Below the pieces are notes generated by a model. It was not told where the DNA came from and made no database searches. It worked only from the letters and a program-made list of their open reading frames with translations. The translations under genes and the position numbers were made by a program. A DNA stretch of 10,809 bases, taken from Sulfurovaceae bacterium (GTDB taxonomy: Bacteria; Campylobacterota; Campylobacteria; Campylobacterales; Sulfurovaceae). Below, piece after piece: positions 4,297 through 10,741 of the stretch. The stretch covers positions 1-10,809 of the forward strand of contig JAOZOG010000060.1 of the NCBI GenBank assembly GCA_029933395.1. The letters run 5' to 3'. Every line of letters begins with the position of its first letter. Position 1 is the stretch's first letter.

Positions 4297-6110
4297 ATTT
4301 TTCCTTCTTTTAATTGTTGGATTAATTTTACCATAAATTCGTCTTGGGTTAGATTATACTGCTCTTTGGCTCTTCTGTCGCGTATCGCAACGGTTTTATT
4401 CGTAACTTCTGCATCCCCAAGTACCACGACATAGGGCACTCTCTGCTTTTCCGCCAAACGGATACGCTTGTTGAGGCTGTCGTTTTTGTCATAGATTTCA
4501 CTATCGATACCCTCTTCGATCAACAAATTCTTAAGCGTTTTGGCATACGCGACATGATCGTCCGCGATCGGCACGAAGATCACCTGTGTCGGAGCGATGA
4601 AGAAAGGAAACTCTCCGGCATAGTGTTCTGTCAGGATCGCGATGAAGCGCTCGAAAGAGCCCAGAATCGCCCGGTGGATCATCACAGGCTGTTTGCGGGT
4701 ATTGTCCTCCGCGACGTACTCGACATTGAAGCGCTGCGGCAGGTTGAAGTCGACCTGGATTGTGCCGCACTGCCATTTTCTACCCAGGGCATCGGTGATC
4801 TTGACATCGATCTTCGGCCCATAGAAGGCACCGCCGCCCTCATCTATTCCAAATGGAAGGTTGTTCTCGGTCAGCGCCTCTTTGAGGCCCTCGGTCGCCA
4901 ATTCCCAAACCTCGTCATCACCGATCGCTTTTTCCGGCTTGGTAGAGACCTCCATCGTATAGTCGAAATCAAACTTTTTCATCACGGCATCGACAAACTC
5001 GACGACTTCGAGAACGGCCTCTTTGATCTGGTCGGGCGTACAGAAGATATGGGCATCGTCCTGTGTAAATTCGCGTACTCTCAGGAGGCCATGCAGTACC
5101 CCTGACTTTTCGTGGCGGTGCACGACACCATATTCGAAATACTTCAGCGGAAGATCACGGTAACTCTTGACGGTCTGTTTGAAGATCTGAATGTGACCGA
5201 TACAGTTCATCGGCTTGATACCATACTCCTGTCCGTCGATCTCTGTCAGATACATATTCTCCCCGTAGCAGGCAAAGTGTCCGGAGGTGTGCCACATTTC
5301 GGACTTGAGGATCTCAGGGCCGCGTACCGGCTCATAGCCTCTGCGCCGATGGCTTTTGAAGAGAATATCCTCGAGCTTGGAGCGCAGTCTGGCGCCCTTG
5401 GGCATCCAAAAGGGAAGTCCCGCACCGGCCTCCTCGTTGAACATAAAGAGCTCCAGCTCGGTTCCCAGTTTTCTATGGTCACGTTTTTTCGCCTCTTCAA
5501 GCATCTGGATATGGGCTTTGAGTGACTCCTTGTCGGCAAAGGCGATGCCGTAGATACGCGTCAGCATTTCGGCTTTTTCGTCACCGCCAAGATAGGCACC
5601 GGCGACGCGTGTCAGTTTGAAGTTGTGCAGATAGCGCAGGGCAGGGACATGGGGTCCCCGGCAGAGATCTTCGAAATCACCCTGTCTGTAGATCGAAACG
5701 GTTTCGTCAGGGATACGGGAGAGTACGGCCAGCTTAAGGTCGTCGCCGGCGAACTTCTTCAACGCCTCCTCTTTGCTGATCTCGTACTTTTCGATCTTGT
5801 ACTTCTTCTTGATCAGCTCTTTCATCTTCTTTTCGATCTTTTTGAGATCCTCTTCGCCGATCTTCTCGTTGACTCTGAAGTCATAATAGAAGCCCTCGTC
5901 AACGACCGGCCCCACAAAAAATTGTGCATCGGGATAGAGCTCTTTGATCGCCTGTGCCATCAGGTGTGCCGTCGAGTGCCGGATCACTTCGAGTGCTTTT
6001 TCACTGTTGTCGAAGGGGATCACGGTCTGAGGTGCGCCGATCTCCTCTGCGGTTTGTGTATCGACGATACATCCGTCACTGTCCAGATAGGCTAATACTT
6101 CCTGTTCCAC
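4293..6110 (-). CDS. thrS: Threonyl-tRNA synthetase
   Basis: This 605-residue class II synthetase charges tRNA-Thr. The N-terminal region before the editing domain is only about 43 residues, shorter than the E. coli TGS-containing region, as in Helicobacter-type enzymes. The editing domain keeps HSTAH (His45, His49) and CRGPH (Cys150, His154), which remove mischarged Ser. The catalytic core has the zinc ligands Cys303 (KPMNCIGH), His354 (DDAHIFC) and His479 (MIHRAILGS, motif 3 region). Motif 2 is around VVHRHEKSGVLHGLLRVREFTQDD (329-352). The anticodon-binding domain occupies the last 100 residues. The start is GTG at 6108-6110 with an AGGA site 7 bases upstream; the ATG two bases earlier is out of frame. 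The stop overlaps the infC start by 4 bases (operon). Confidence 0.98.
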   Translation of the reverse strand: MEQEVLAYLDSDGCIVDTQTAEEIGAPQTVIPFDNSEKALEVIRHSTAHLMAQAIKELYPDAQFFVGPVVDEGFYYDFRVNEKIGEEDLKKIEKKMKELIKKKYKIEKYEISKEEALKKFAGDDLKLAVLSRIPDETVSIYRQGDFEDLCRGPHVPALRYLHNFKLTRVAGAYLGGDEKAEMLTRIYGIAFADKESLKAHIQMLEEAKKRDHRKLGTELELFMFNEEAGAGLPFWMPKGARLRSKLEDILFKSHRRRGYEPVRGPEILKSEMWHTSGHFACYGENMYLTEIDGQEYGIKPMNCIGHIQIFKQTVKSYRDLPLKYFEYGVVHRHEKSGVLHGLLRVREFTQDDAHIFCTPDQIKEAVLEVVEFVDAVMKKFDFDYTMEVSTKPEKAIGDDEVWELATEGLKEALTENNLPFGIDEGGGAFYGPKIDVKITDALGRKWQCGTIQVDFNLPQRFNVEYVAEDNTRKQPVMIHRAILGSFERFIAILTEHYAGEFPFFIAPTQVIFVPIADDHVAYAKTLKNLLIEEGIDSEIYDKNDSLNKRIRLAEKQRVPYVVVLGDAEVTNKTVAIRDRRAKEQYNLTQDEFMVKLIQQLKEGKI

Positions 6111-6159
6111 ATTGAAATCCTATTGTTTAAATCGATATCTCCGGAGAGAAATAGATGTG

Positions 6160-6165
6160 ATTATA
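6160..6165 (-). promoter_or_regulatory. Candidate -10 box for thrS-infC
   Basis: TATAAT on the minus strand in the context GGGTATAATCAC, about 50 bases upstream of the thrS GTG. No clear -35 is seen. No T-box, leader peptide or ThrRS-binding tRNA mimic was recognised in the short leader. Confidence 0.55.
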
Positions 6166-6198
6166 CCCAATTTGACTTTATGGGGCTGTTTCTTGTGT

Positions 6199-6204
6199 TA
6201 CAAT
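6199..6204 (+). promoter_or_regulatory. Candidate -10 box for doxX-msrBA
   Basis: TACAAT on the plus strand lies 38 bases before the DoxX start codon. It is divergent from the thrS promoter 34 bases away. A TTGACT at 6172-6177 is spaced 21 bases, too far for a good -35, so only the -10 is proposed. Confidence 0.35.
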
Positions 6205-6242
6205 AGCGGATTATTTCACGATGACAAAAGAGGGTAGAGGAA

Positions 6243-6629
6243 ATGGATTCACAAAGTATCGGTAAACTGCTTTTGAGGATAATGGTCGGCGGATTGCTGC
6301 TTTTTCACGGTATCGACAAAATACTGCACGGGATTGGCTTCGTCGAGAGCCTGATGAAGGTGCACGGGCTTCCGGAGCAGGCTGCGTTCGGTGTCTATAT
6401 CGGTGAAGTGCTCGCACCCGTGATGCTGCTGCTTGGATGGCGCAGCCGCTGGTGGGCAGGCATCATTGCCTTCAATATGGCAGCAGCCATCTATCTCGTG
6501 CATCTCAAATCGATATTGACACTGGGTGCTCACGGCTCCTGGGCACTGGAGACCCCGGCACTCTTCCTGATGAGTGCTTTGGCGATTATGTTTCTGGGTT
6601 CGGGGAGATATGCTGTTTCAAAAGATTAG
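6243..6629 (+). CDS. DoxX-family membrane protein
   Basis: The 128-residue protein has four hydrophobic segments (about 8-22, 48-65, 70-86 and 102-119). The N-terminus LLLRIMVGGLLLFHGIDKILHG carries the DoxX-family pattern with a conserved FHGxxK after the first segment. It should be an inner-membrane protein. DoxX proteins are named after a subunit of an archaeal thiosulfate:quinone oxidoreductase, but most bacterial members, like this one, are small stand-alone proteins of poorly defined role, some linked to oxidative stress. The start ATG has a GAGGG site 8 bases upstream. It is 77 bases upstream of msrBA in the same direction, so co-transcription for redox stress is plausible. Confidence 0.85.
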   Translation: MDSQSIGKLLLRIMVGGLLLFHGIDKILHGIGFVESLMKVHGLPEQAAFGVYIGEVLAPVMLLLGWRSRWWAGIIAFNMAAAIYLVHLKSILTLGAHGSWALETPALFLMSALAIMFLGSGRYAVSKD

Positions 6630-6669
6630 CGATGCATACTTGCTTGCACAGAAATCGGGTAGACTTTTG

Positions 6670-6684
6670 AAAACCGATGGTTTT
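6670..6684 (+). terminator. Very weak hairpin between doxX and msrBA
   Basis: AAAACC and GGTTTT pair around a 3-base loop and are followed by one more T. The AT-rich 6-bp stem is marginal. It may be a weak terminator or chance. Confidence 0.2.
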
Positions 6685-6706
6685 TGCCAACGTAGAGGAT
6701 AAAAAT

Positions 6707-7639
6707 ATGAAGTCGATTTTTTTAGTTGTATTGCTTCTGCTTCCCCTGTTTGGAGGGGGTACGAATATGAAACCCTGGGCAAAAGCGCTGGAACGCCTGA
6801 CGCCCGAAGAGAGGAGTGTGATCGTCGAGAAGGGTACTGAGCGGCCTTTCTCCGGCAAGTATGTCCATACAGACAGTGAAGGTGTCTACCGTTGTAAAGT
6901 CTGTAATACACCGCTTTACAAATCGGATGACAAGTTTGACAGCCACTGCGGATGGCCCAGCTTCGATGATGCGATCCCTGGTGCCGTCAAGCGACAGAAA
7001 GATGCAGATGGCCGAAGGACGGAGATCCTCTGCGCACGATGTGGCGCACACCTGGGACATGTGTTTGAGGGGGAGGGTTTGACGCCCAAAGATACCCGAC
7101 ACTGTGTCAACTCTATCTCGTTGACATTTGACAAAAAGGAAAAAGCTGCCAGATATACCGACAAACGGGCCTATTTTGCCGGAGGATGTTTCTGGGGTGT
7201 GGAGTATTACCTGGAGAAGCTTGATGGGGTCAAAGAGGTAAACTCGGGATATATGGGCGGCAGTGTAGAAAGGCCCAGTTATCGACAGGTGGTGCAGGGA
7301 GATACCGGCCACCTGGAGACAGTGGAAGTGGTTTACGATCCGGAAAAGATCAGTTATGAGGAGTTGACAAAAGCGTTCTTTGAGATTCACGACCCGACAC
7401 AAAAGAATGGCCAGGGGCCCGACATCGGATCCCAATATCACTCCGCCATCTTCGTTTCCAATGACAAAGAGCGCAAAACAGTTGAGAAGCTGATCGGTAT
7501 CCTCAAAAAACGGGGTTACGATGTCGCGACGAAGATCTTGGACAAAAAACCCTTTTACAAAGCCGAGTCATACCACCAGGATTATTATGACAGACATGGC
7601 AAAAAGCCCTATTGTCACGGCCATGTAAAGAGATTTTGA
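6707..7639 (+). CDS. msrBA: Exported fused peptide-methionine sulfoxide reductase MsrB-MsrA
   Basis: The 310-residue fusion reduces both stereoisomers of methionine sulfoxide in proteins. The start is ATG at 6707 with AGAGGA 7 bases upstream; an ATG 10 codons earlier has no such site. Residues 1-20 are a hydrophobic signal or anchor (MKSIFLVVLLLLPLFGGG), so it likely acts in the periplasm. The MsrB domain (about 25-145) keeps the zinc cysteines Cys63/Cys66 and Cys109/Cys112, the CGWPSF motif and catalytic Cys133 (RHCVNSISL). The MsrA domain (about 155-300) has GCFWGVE with catalytic Cys161, GHLETVEV and ESYHQDYY. Cys303 in PYCHGH is a candidate resolving residue. The B-then-A order is the less common fusion order. 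It may share a transcript with doxX. An internal ATG at 6767 has a strong GGAGG, raising the option of a second cytosolic form. Confidence 0.95.
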   Translation: MKSIFLVVLLLLPLFGGGTNMKPWAKALERLTPEERSVIVEKGTERPFSGKYVHTDSEGVYRCKVCNTPLYKSDDKFDSHCGWPSFDDAIPGAVKRQKDADGRRTEILCARCGAHLGHVFEGEGLTPKDTRHCVNSISLTFDKKEKAARYTDKRAYFAGGCFWGVEYYLEKLDGVKEVNSGYMGGSVERPSYRQVVQGDTGHLETVEVVYDPEKISYEELTKAFFEIHDPTQKNGQGPDIGSQYHSAIFVSNDKERKTVEKLIGILKKRGYDVATKILDKKPFYKAESYHQDYYDRHGKKPYCHGHVKRF

Positions 7640-7649
7640 TCCCATAAAA

Positions 7650-7724
7650 GTAGCGTGGGCATTCTTGCCCACGACAATAACACTTTGAAAATCCAAATTC
7701 CGTGGGCAGGAATGCCCACGCTAC
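7650..7724. repeat. REP/BIME-like pair of inverted hairpins
   Basis: The 24-base units at 7650-7673 and 7701-7724 are reverse complements with one mismatch, separated by 27 bases. Each unit is itself a hairpin: CGTGGGCA, 4-base loop, TGCCCACG (7654-7673 and 7701-7720), with GTAG/CTAC tails outside. This nested arrangement resembles bacterial REP sequences paired as a BIME. It starts 10 bases after the msrBA stop, between convergent genes, and could terminate or stabilise transcripts from both sides. No target-site duplication and no REP-associated transposase gene is seen in the window. Confidence 0.85.
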
Positions 7725-7765
7725 GAGGCGCACTTAAGAGAGATACAGGCAGGAGCATGAAAAAT

Positions 7766-7814
7766 TACTACCTACTACCTACTACCTACTACCTACTACC
7801 TACTACCTACTACC
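7766..7814. repeat. Heptanucleotide tandem repeat, (TACTACC)x7
   Basis: Seven perfect copies of TACTACC run without interruption for 49 bp and end one base before the stop codon of the zinc-ribbon gene on the minus strand, where it reads GGTAGTA. Such short perfect arrays are prone to slippage, so copy number probably varies among strains. Being outside the coding region, changes would affect the 3' untranslated RNA rather than a protein. Confidence 0.95.
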
Positions 7815-7815
7815 T

Positions 7816-8046
7816 CTATATCCCGCAGCTCCCGCCATCGATACTGAAACTGTTGATGTAGCCACAGTTTTTGCACTCGAAAGTGACCAATTTCGGCCCA
7901 CAGCCCGCACTGCGCTGATCGGTGATCTCGATTGACTTTTGATGGCATCGGGGGCAGTAGCCACGCTTGATAGCGTCGAGATGCTCCTTCTTCTCTTTGA
8001 GATAGTAGACATATCCCAGAACAGAACCGACAAGAATGATAATCAT
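7816..8046 (-). CDS. Small membrane-anchored zinc-ribbon protein
   Basis: The protein of 76 residues from the ATG has an N-terminal transmembrane helix (MIIILVGSVLGYVYYLKEKK). A cytosolic or periplasmic zinc ribbon follows, with CPRC (31-34) and CKNC (58-61) as likely zinc ligands and a final GGSCGI. I do not recognise a named family. The ATG has no ribosome-binding site. An in-frame ATC at 8071-8073, nine codons upstream, has AAGGA 6 bases ahead and would extend the helix with IDTLYLLLF, so the true start may be this rare codon. The site overlaps the stop of the upstream peptidase gene (TAAGGA), which indicates translational coupling as the last gene of the BI-1 operon. Confidence 0.7.
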   Translation of the reverse strand: MIIILVGSVLGYVYYLKEKKEHLDAIKRGYCPRCHQKSIEITDQRSAGCGPKLVTFECKNCGYINSFSIDGGSCGI

Positions 8047-8082
8047 AAAGAGCAGCAGATAGAGTGTATCGATGGGAAATCC

Positions 8083-8757
8083 TTACATATAGGTTTTGAG
8101 TACTTGCTCATGTTGACGATAGTCCGGCAATGTATCCGACACCAGTTTCCAGAAGCTCTTTTGGTGGTGCTTGTGACGTATGTGTGCCAGCTCATGAACA
8201 ACGATATATTCTACCACATCCGGAGGAAGTTTCATCATCAGATAGTTGAAGCTGATGGCATTGCTGCTGCTGCAGCTTCCCCAGCGTCTTTTCGCTTTTC
8301 GGAATGAAACTTTTTTTGGGAAAAGCTGCATCTCTTGAGAGTATTTTTCTACAAGGGGTGGGACATAGTGTATGGCATTGTTTTTGTAAAAGCGGTCCAG
8401 CAGTGCCTGAAAGATGTCAACATCATGTTCTGCAAATTCAAGTATAAAGCCATCTTTCTCATTGAGTGTCAACTGTACTTTGTTTCCTTCGATATGGCGC
8501 AAAGTGAGGAGGTAGGGTGAACCGAGGAAAAAGATCTCCTCTCCCTCTTCAAAACTGAGCGGTTTTCCTTTTTTTTCGAGAATCTTCTGCCTTGACCTGG
8601 TGATCCATGAAGCCTTTTTGATCAGCAGCTTTTCGATCTCTCTCTGTGAAACCCGGGGAGATTTGATGATCAGTCCCCCCTCATGGTCAAAGGTAAGATA
8701 GATATTTTTGAGTTTGGGGTTGACGATATGCGTATAGGTGGGGAGTAGAGGAGTCAA
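8083..8757 (-). CDS. YgjP/DUF45-type zinc metallopeptidase
   Basis: The 224-residue protein matches the YgjP-like metallopeptidase family (DUF45, M48-like). It has KKASWITRSRQKIL near residue 47, FRKAKRRWGSCSS (152-164), then the zinc motif HELAH (188-192) with the third ligand probably His198 in HHQKSFW. No signal peptide or membrane segment is seen, so it is probably cytosolic. Substrates of this family are largely unknown; members often accompany restriction systems or are free-standing. The start is TTG (8755-8757) with AGGAG 8 bases upstream, overlapping the stop of the MORN-repeat gene (TAGGAG). It is a middle gene of the 10419-7816 operon. Confidence 0.9.
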   Translation of the reverse strand: MTPLLPTYTHIVNPKLKNIYLTFDHEGGLIIKSPRVSQREIEKLLIKKASWITRSRQKILEKKGKPLSFEEGEEIFFLGSPYLLTLRHIEGNKVQLTLNEKDGFILEFAEHDVDIFQALLDRFYKNNAIHYVPPLVEKYSQEMQLFPKKVSFRKAKRRWGSCSSSNAISFNYLMMKLPPDVVEYIVVHELAHIRHKHHQKSFWKLVSDTLPDYRQHEQVLKTYM

Positions 8758-8768
8758 GTGAGATGCTC

Positions 8769-9281
8769 CTATTCGTTTGCCCGCATTTGTGCTTTTGCTG
8801 TCAGGATCTGCAACGTCCTGTTGTCTACCGGAGATGCGCTGCCGCCCTCACCATATCGGTAGCCCTCGATCGCTTTACCGCGTCTCCAGATGATTCTAAG
8901 CCGCATAACACCGCTGGGATAGAACTCTTTGTATTCACCGTCGGGGAGACCTCTTCGATACTCTATTTCGCTGACAAGAAGCCCATTGTGGTAATAGCGG
9001 CTTTTTCCATCGAGTTTTCCGTGTGTATAGTTCTCCTCCTGTATCAGAAGGGCACTTTTGTCATACTTCTGCTGTAGTCCGTGCAGTTTACCATGAAGAT
9101 AATTTTTGGCGTACATCAATGTAGCGCCATCCGGATAGTAGATATGTTCGACACCACTTTTTATGCCGTCTTTATAGGTGCTGACAGATTTTATTTTGCT
9201 ATCTGTGTAATAGCTTTTATGGGTTTCGGCAATCACGAAAGTGATAAAAAATATAATGAGGAGAAAGAGTATTTTTTTCAT
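8769..9281 (-). CDS. Exported MORN-variant (YwqK-like) repeat protein
   Basis: The 170-residue protein begins with a signal peptide (MKKILFLLIIFFITFVIAE, cleavage likely near residue 18). About five copies of a roughly 20-residue repeat with the pattern G-x-x-x-G-x-x-x-x-Y-x-x-G follow (DGIKSGVEHIYYPDG, HGKLHGLQQKY, HGKLDGKSRYYHNG, RGLPDGEYKEFYPSG). This is the MORN-variant repeat annotated in Bacillus YwqK antitoxin-like proteins. It is probably periplasmic or outer-membrane associated. Function unknown, and an antitoxin role should not be assumed without a partner toxin. The ATG has AAGGA 9 bases upstream. It lies between ThiD2 and the DUF45 peptidase. Confidence 0.8.
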   Translation of the reverse strand: MKKILFLLIIFFITFVIAETHKSYYTDSKIKSVSTYKDGIKSGVEHIYYPDGATLMYAKNYLHGKLHGLQQKYDKSALLIQEENYTHGKLDGKSRYYHNGLLVSEIEYRRGLPDGEYKEFYPSGVMRLRIIWRRGKAIEGYRYGEGGSASPVDNRTLQILTAKAQMRANE

Positions 9282-9315
9282 AGTTGTACTTCCTTATTTT
9301 GGAGCTGAACGTATT

Positions 9316-9321
9316 ATTATA
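9316..9321 (-). promoter_or_regulatory. Possible internal -10 box before the MORN-repeat gene
   Basis: TATAAT on the minus strand lies in the 42-bp gap after the ThiD2 gene, about 34 bases before the next start. The gap is otherwise featureless. A second promoter inside the operon is possible. Confidence 0.35.
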
Positions 9322-9323
9322 GT

Positions 9324-9737
9324 CTATTCTGCTTCAATCTGGAAGTATGCTTTTTCCAGCGCATAGAGTTCATAGCGTATGGTTTTAAAGTGTTCGGAAA
9401 GTTGTGTATTTGTCAGCTTGAAACTCTCTTCGAGAACTCTGGCAGACTCTTCTGCCCGGGAAAAATTGGCGATGATGAGATCATCGAGTGTTGTTCTGTT
9501 GAGCTCACTGGATATCGATTTTTTTTGGATATCGTTCTCTATATCGCGATGGGCGATTCTTTTGGGATCATACGCTTTCTGGAGTTGGTGTCTGAGTTTC
9601 TTGAGTTTTGGTGTGAGGTGGGTATCGTTGTAGACATATCGGTTGATATCCTCAATGACGCGGATACCCTCTCTGAGCCTGTTGAGATTGGCATCGATGA
9701 GACGCTCGATCCCTTCAGGAGAATTTTCTCTAGTCAT
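9324..9737 (-). CDS. ThiD2-type thiamine biosynthesis protein
   Basis: The 137-residue protein carries the signature of the domain found at the N-terminus of some thiamine-phosphate synthases and now named ThiD2: RLIDANLNRLREGIRVIEDINRYV (12-35), LKKLRHQL, AHRDIENDI, and NRTTLDDLIIANFSRAEESARVLEE. ThiD2 is proposed to phosphorylate hydroxymethylpyrimidine phosphate, replacing ThiD. Here it stands alone without a ThiE domain. The start ATG (9735-9737) overlaps the stop of the BI-1 gene by 8 bases, so translation is coupled; an open frame continues upstream inside that gene but is not family sequence. No other thiamine gene is in the window. Confidence 0.8.
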   Translation of the reverse strand: MTRENSPEGIERLIDANLNRLREGIRVIEDINRYVYNDTHLTPKLKKLRHQLQKAYDPKRIAHRDIENDIQKKSISSELNRTTLDDLIIANFSRAEESARVLEESFKLTNTQLSEHFKTIRYELYALEKAYFQIEAE

Positions 9738-10419
9738 CACTTCCGAAGATGCCAAGAAGCTGCAGGATTGCAGTAAACATATTGAGGAAGTCCAGGTAGA
9801 GCGAAACGGCCGCATCGACTTCTGAATCATACGCGCCATTGGCGATATTTTGCGTGTCATAGATAGTGAAGATACCAAAGAGAAGCAAAATTCCTGCCGT
9901 AATGACGATATGCATCATTGGGCTCTGCAGGAAGAAATAGTTGACCAGGGAAGCGATGATCACGACGATCAAAGTAATGAAAAGAGGCTTGCCCCAGCTT
10001 GAGAAATCCGACCTGCTGTTGATCGCAAAAAGGCTTAATGCGCCAAACAGTACAGAGGTCATCAAGAAGGCGTTGCCAATGACAGCGCCGTTACCTGCCC
10101 CGATCAGCGAAGCCAGCAGGGGCACCAGTGAAACACCCGTCAGAAAGGTGAAGAGAAAGAGCATCGCCAGATTGAGGCCCGGCTTCCCACGTGAGAGGCT
10201 GAGGCCAAAGAAAAGTACCAGCAGCTCAGCGCCAAAGATAAACCATTTGTACTGCATGATTGCCTCTGCATAAGGCATCGTCACGTAGGCACCTGCAGCA
10301 GCTGCTACCATACTGGCAGCAAGAAGCTGATACGTCTTTTTCATAAATGCTACATTGGAGCTTGCCTGTTCCCGAACATGTGGTTGTGCTCGTGCATAGT
10401 CTCTATCATATAAAGCCAT
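9730..10419 (-). CDS. Bax inhibitor-1 / YccA-family membrane protein
   Basis: The 229-residue polytopic protein has a short hydrophilic N-terminus (MALYDRDYARAQPHVREQASS) and about seven hydrophobic helices. The family's C-terminal signature is seen in FGIFTIYDTQNIANG (about 182-196) and DAAVSLYLDFLNMFTAILQLLG (203-224). The acidic residues in YDTQ and LDFLN correspond to the pH-sensing aspartates of BsYetJ-type calcium channels. E. coli YccA modulates FtsH. It is likely an inner-membrane protein, with the exact role here unknown. The ATG has AAAGGA 6 bases upstream. First gene of a five-gene minus-strand cluster. Confidence 0.93.
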   Translation of the reverse strand: MALYDRDYARAQPHVREQASSNVAFMKKTYQLLAASMVAAAAGAYVTMPYAEAIMQYKWFIFGAELLVLFFGLSLSRGKPGLNLAMLFLFTFLTGVSLVPLLASLIGAGNGAVIGNAFLMTSVLFGALSLFAINSRSDFSSWGKPLFITLIVVIIASLVNYFFLQSPMMHIVITAGILLLFGIFTIYDTQNIANGAYDSEVDAAVSLYLDFLNMFTAILQLLGIFGSDD

Positions 10420-10687
10420 TTTGTATCCTTTTGTTGTTGATAATTAATTTGATGCAAGTATAGGGATTTGAGATTAAAGCGAGGTTAAGAAAAATTTTAG
10501 CTTTTACCCATCAATTTCAATTCAATAATTCAGATTTGCGTAGCAGCAAAAGGAAGTATTTTTAATCCTGTAAACACTTTTGAGTAGAAAGATGAGTAAA
10601 AAATGAAAAACACTTATATAATAATGTTAGCAATAGTATCAATTTCCAATTTTTTCCTACTTTTTTCAACAAATCCCCCAAAAACCC
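10420..10687. other. AT-rich divergent intergenic region, no gene seen
   Basis: This stretch between the BI-1 gene and the ribosomal RNA promoter is very A+T-rich with runs of A and T. No frame on either strand has protein-like composition. The part closest to 10688 (polyA/polyT-rich) could act as an UP element for the strong promoter. A TATAAT at 10617-10622 on the plus strand has no good -35 and might be a secondary promoter. Confidence 0.5.
10457..10462 (-). promoter_or_regulatory. Candidate -10 box for the BI-1 operon
   Basis: TATACT on the minus strand about 38 bases before the BI-1 start. A TTAACC at 10483-10488 is spaced 20 bases and is a poor -35. It is the only promoter-like sequence close to the gene. 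Confidence 0.4.
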
Positions 10688-10716
10688 TTGACAAATAAAT
10701 ATATTTTGTCTATAAT
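10688..10716 (+). promoter_or_regulatory. Strong consensus promoter of a ribosomal RNA operon
   Basis: TTGACA (10688-10693), a spacer of exactly 17 bases, and TATAAT (10711-10716) match the sigma-70 consensus at all twelve positions. A GC-rich discriminator (ACGCGTCC) follows, typical of growth-rate and stringent-controlled stable-RNA promoters. The boxA-like sequence downstream supports a ribosomal RNA operon. Transcription would start near 10723. Confidence 0.9.
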
Positions 10717-10741
10717 ACGCGTCCACAAACACAGAGACCTT

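Noticed and set aside
4554..5105. Plus-strand 183-codon frame antisense to thrS
   Set aside because: Antisense shadow of a highly conserved gene, with no start signals or family resemblance.
6722..7441. Minus-strand 239-codon frame antisense to msrBA
   Set aside because: The plus strand encodes an unmistakable MsrB-MsrA fusion; the antisense frame has shadow-like composition.
7640..7815. CRISPR-like array in the repeat-rich intergenic region
   Set aside because: The hairpin units are inverted rather than direct repeats and the heptamers have no spacers.
7757..7861. Plus-strand small ORF through the heptamer array, encoding a YYLLPTT-type heptad repeat peptide after an AGGAG-like sequence
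   Set aside because: The AGGAG is only 1 base from the ATG, the peptide is simply the translation of the tandem repeat, and the frame then runs antisense through the zinc-ribbon gene.
9738..9878. Upstream extension of the ThiD2 frame to 9878
   Set aside because: The extra 47 codons lie entirely inside the BI-1 gene and do not resemble the ThiD2 domain; the ATG at 9735-9737 fits the family start.
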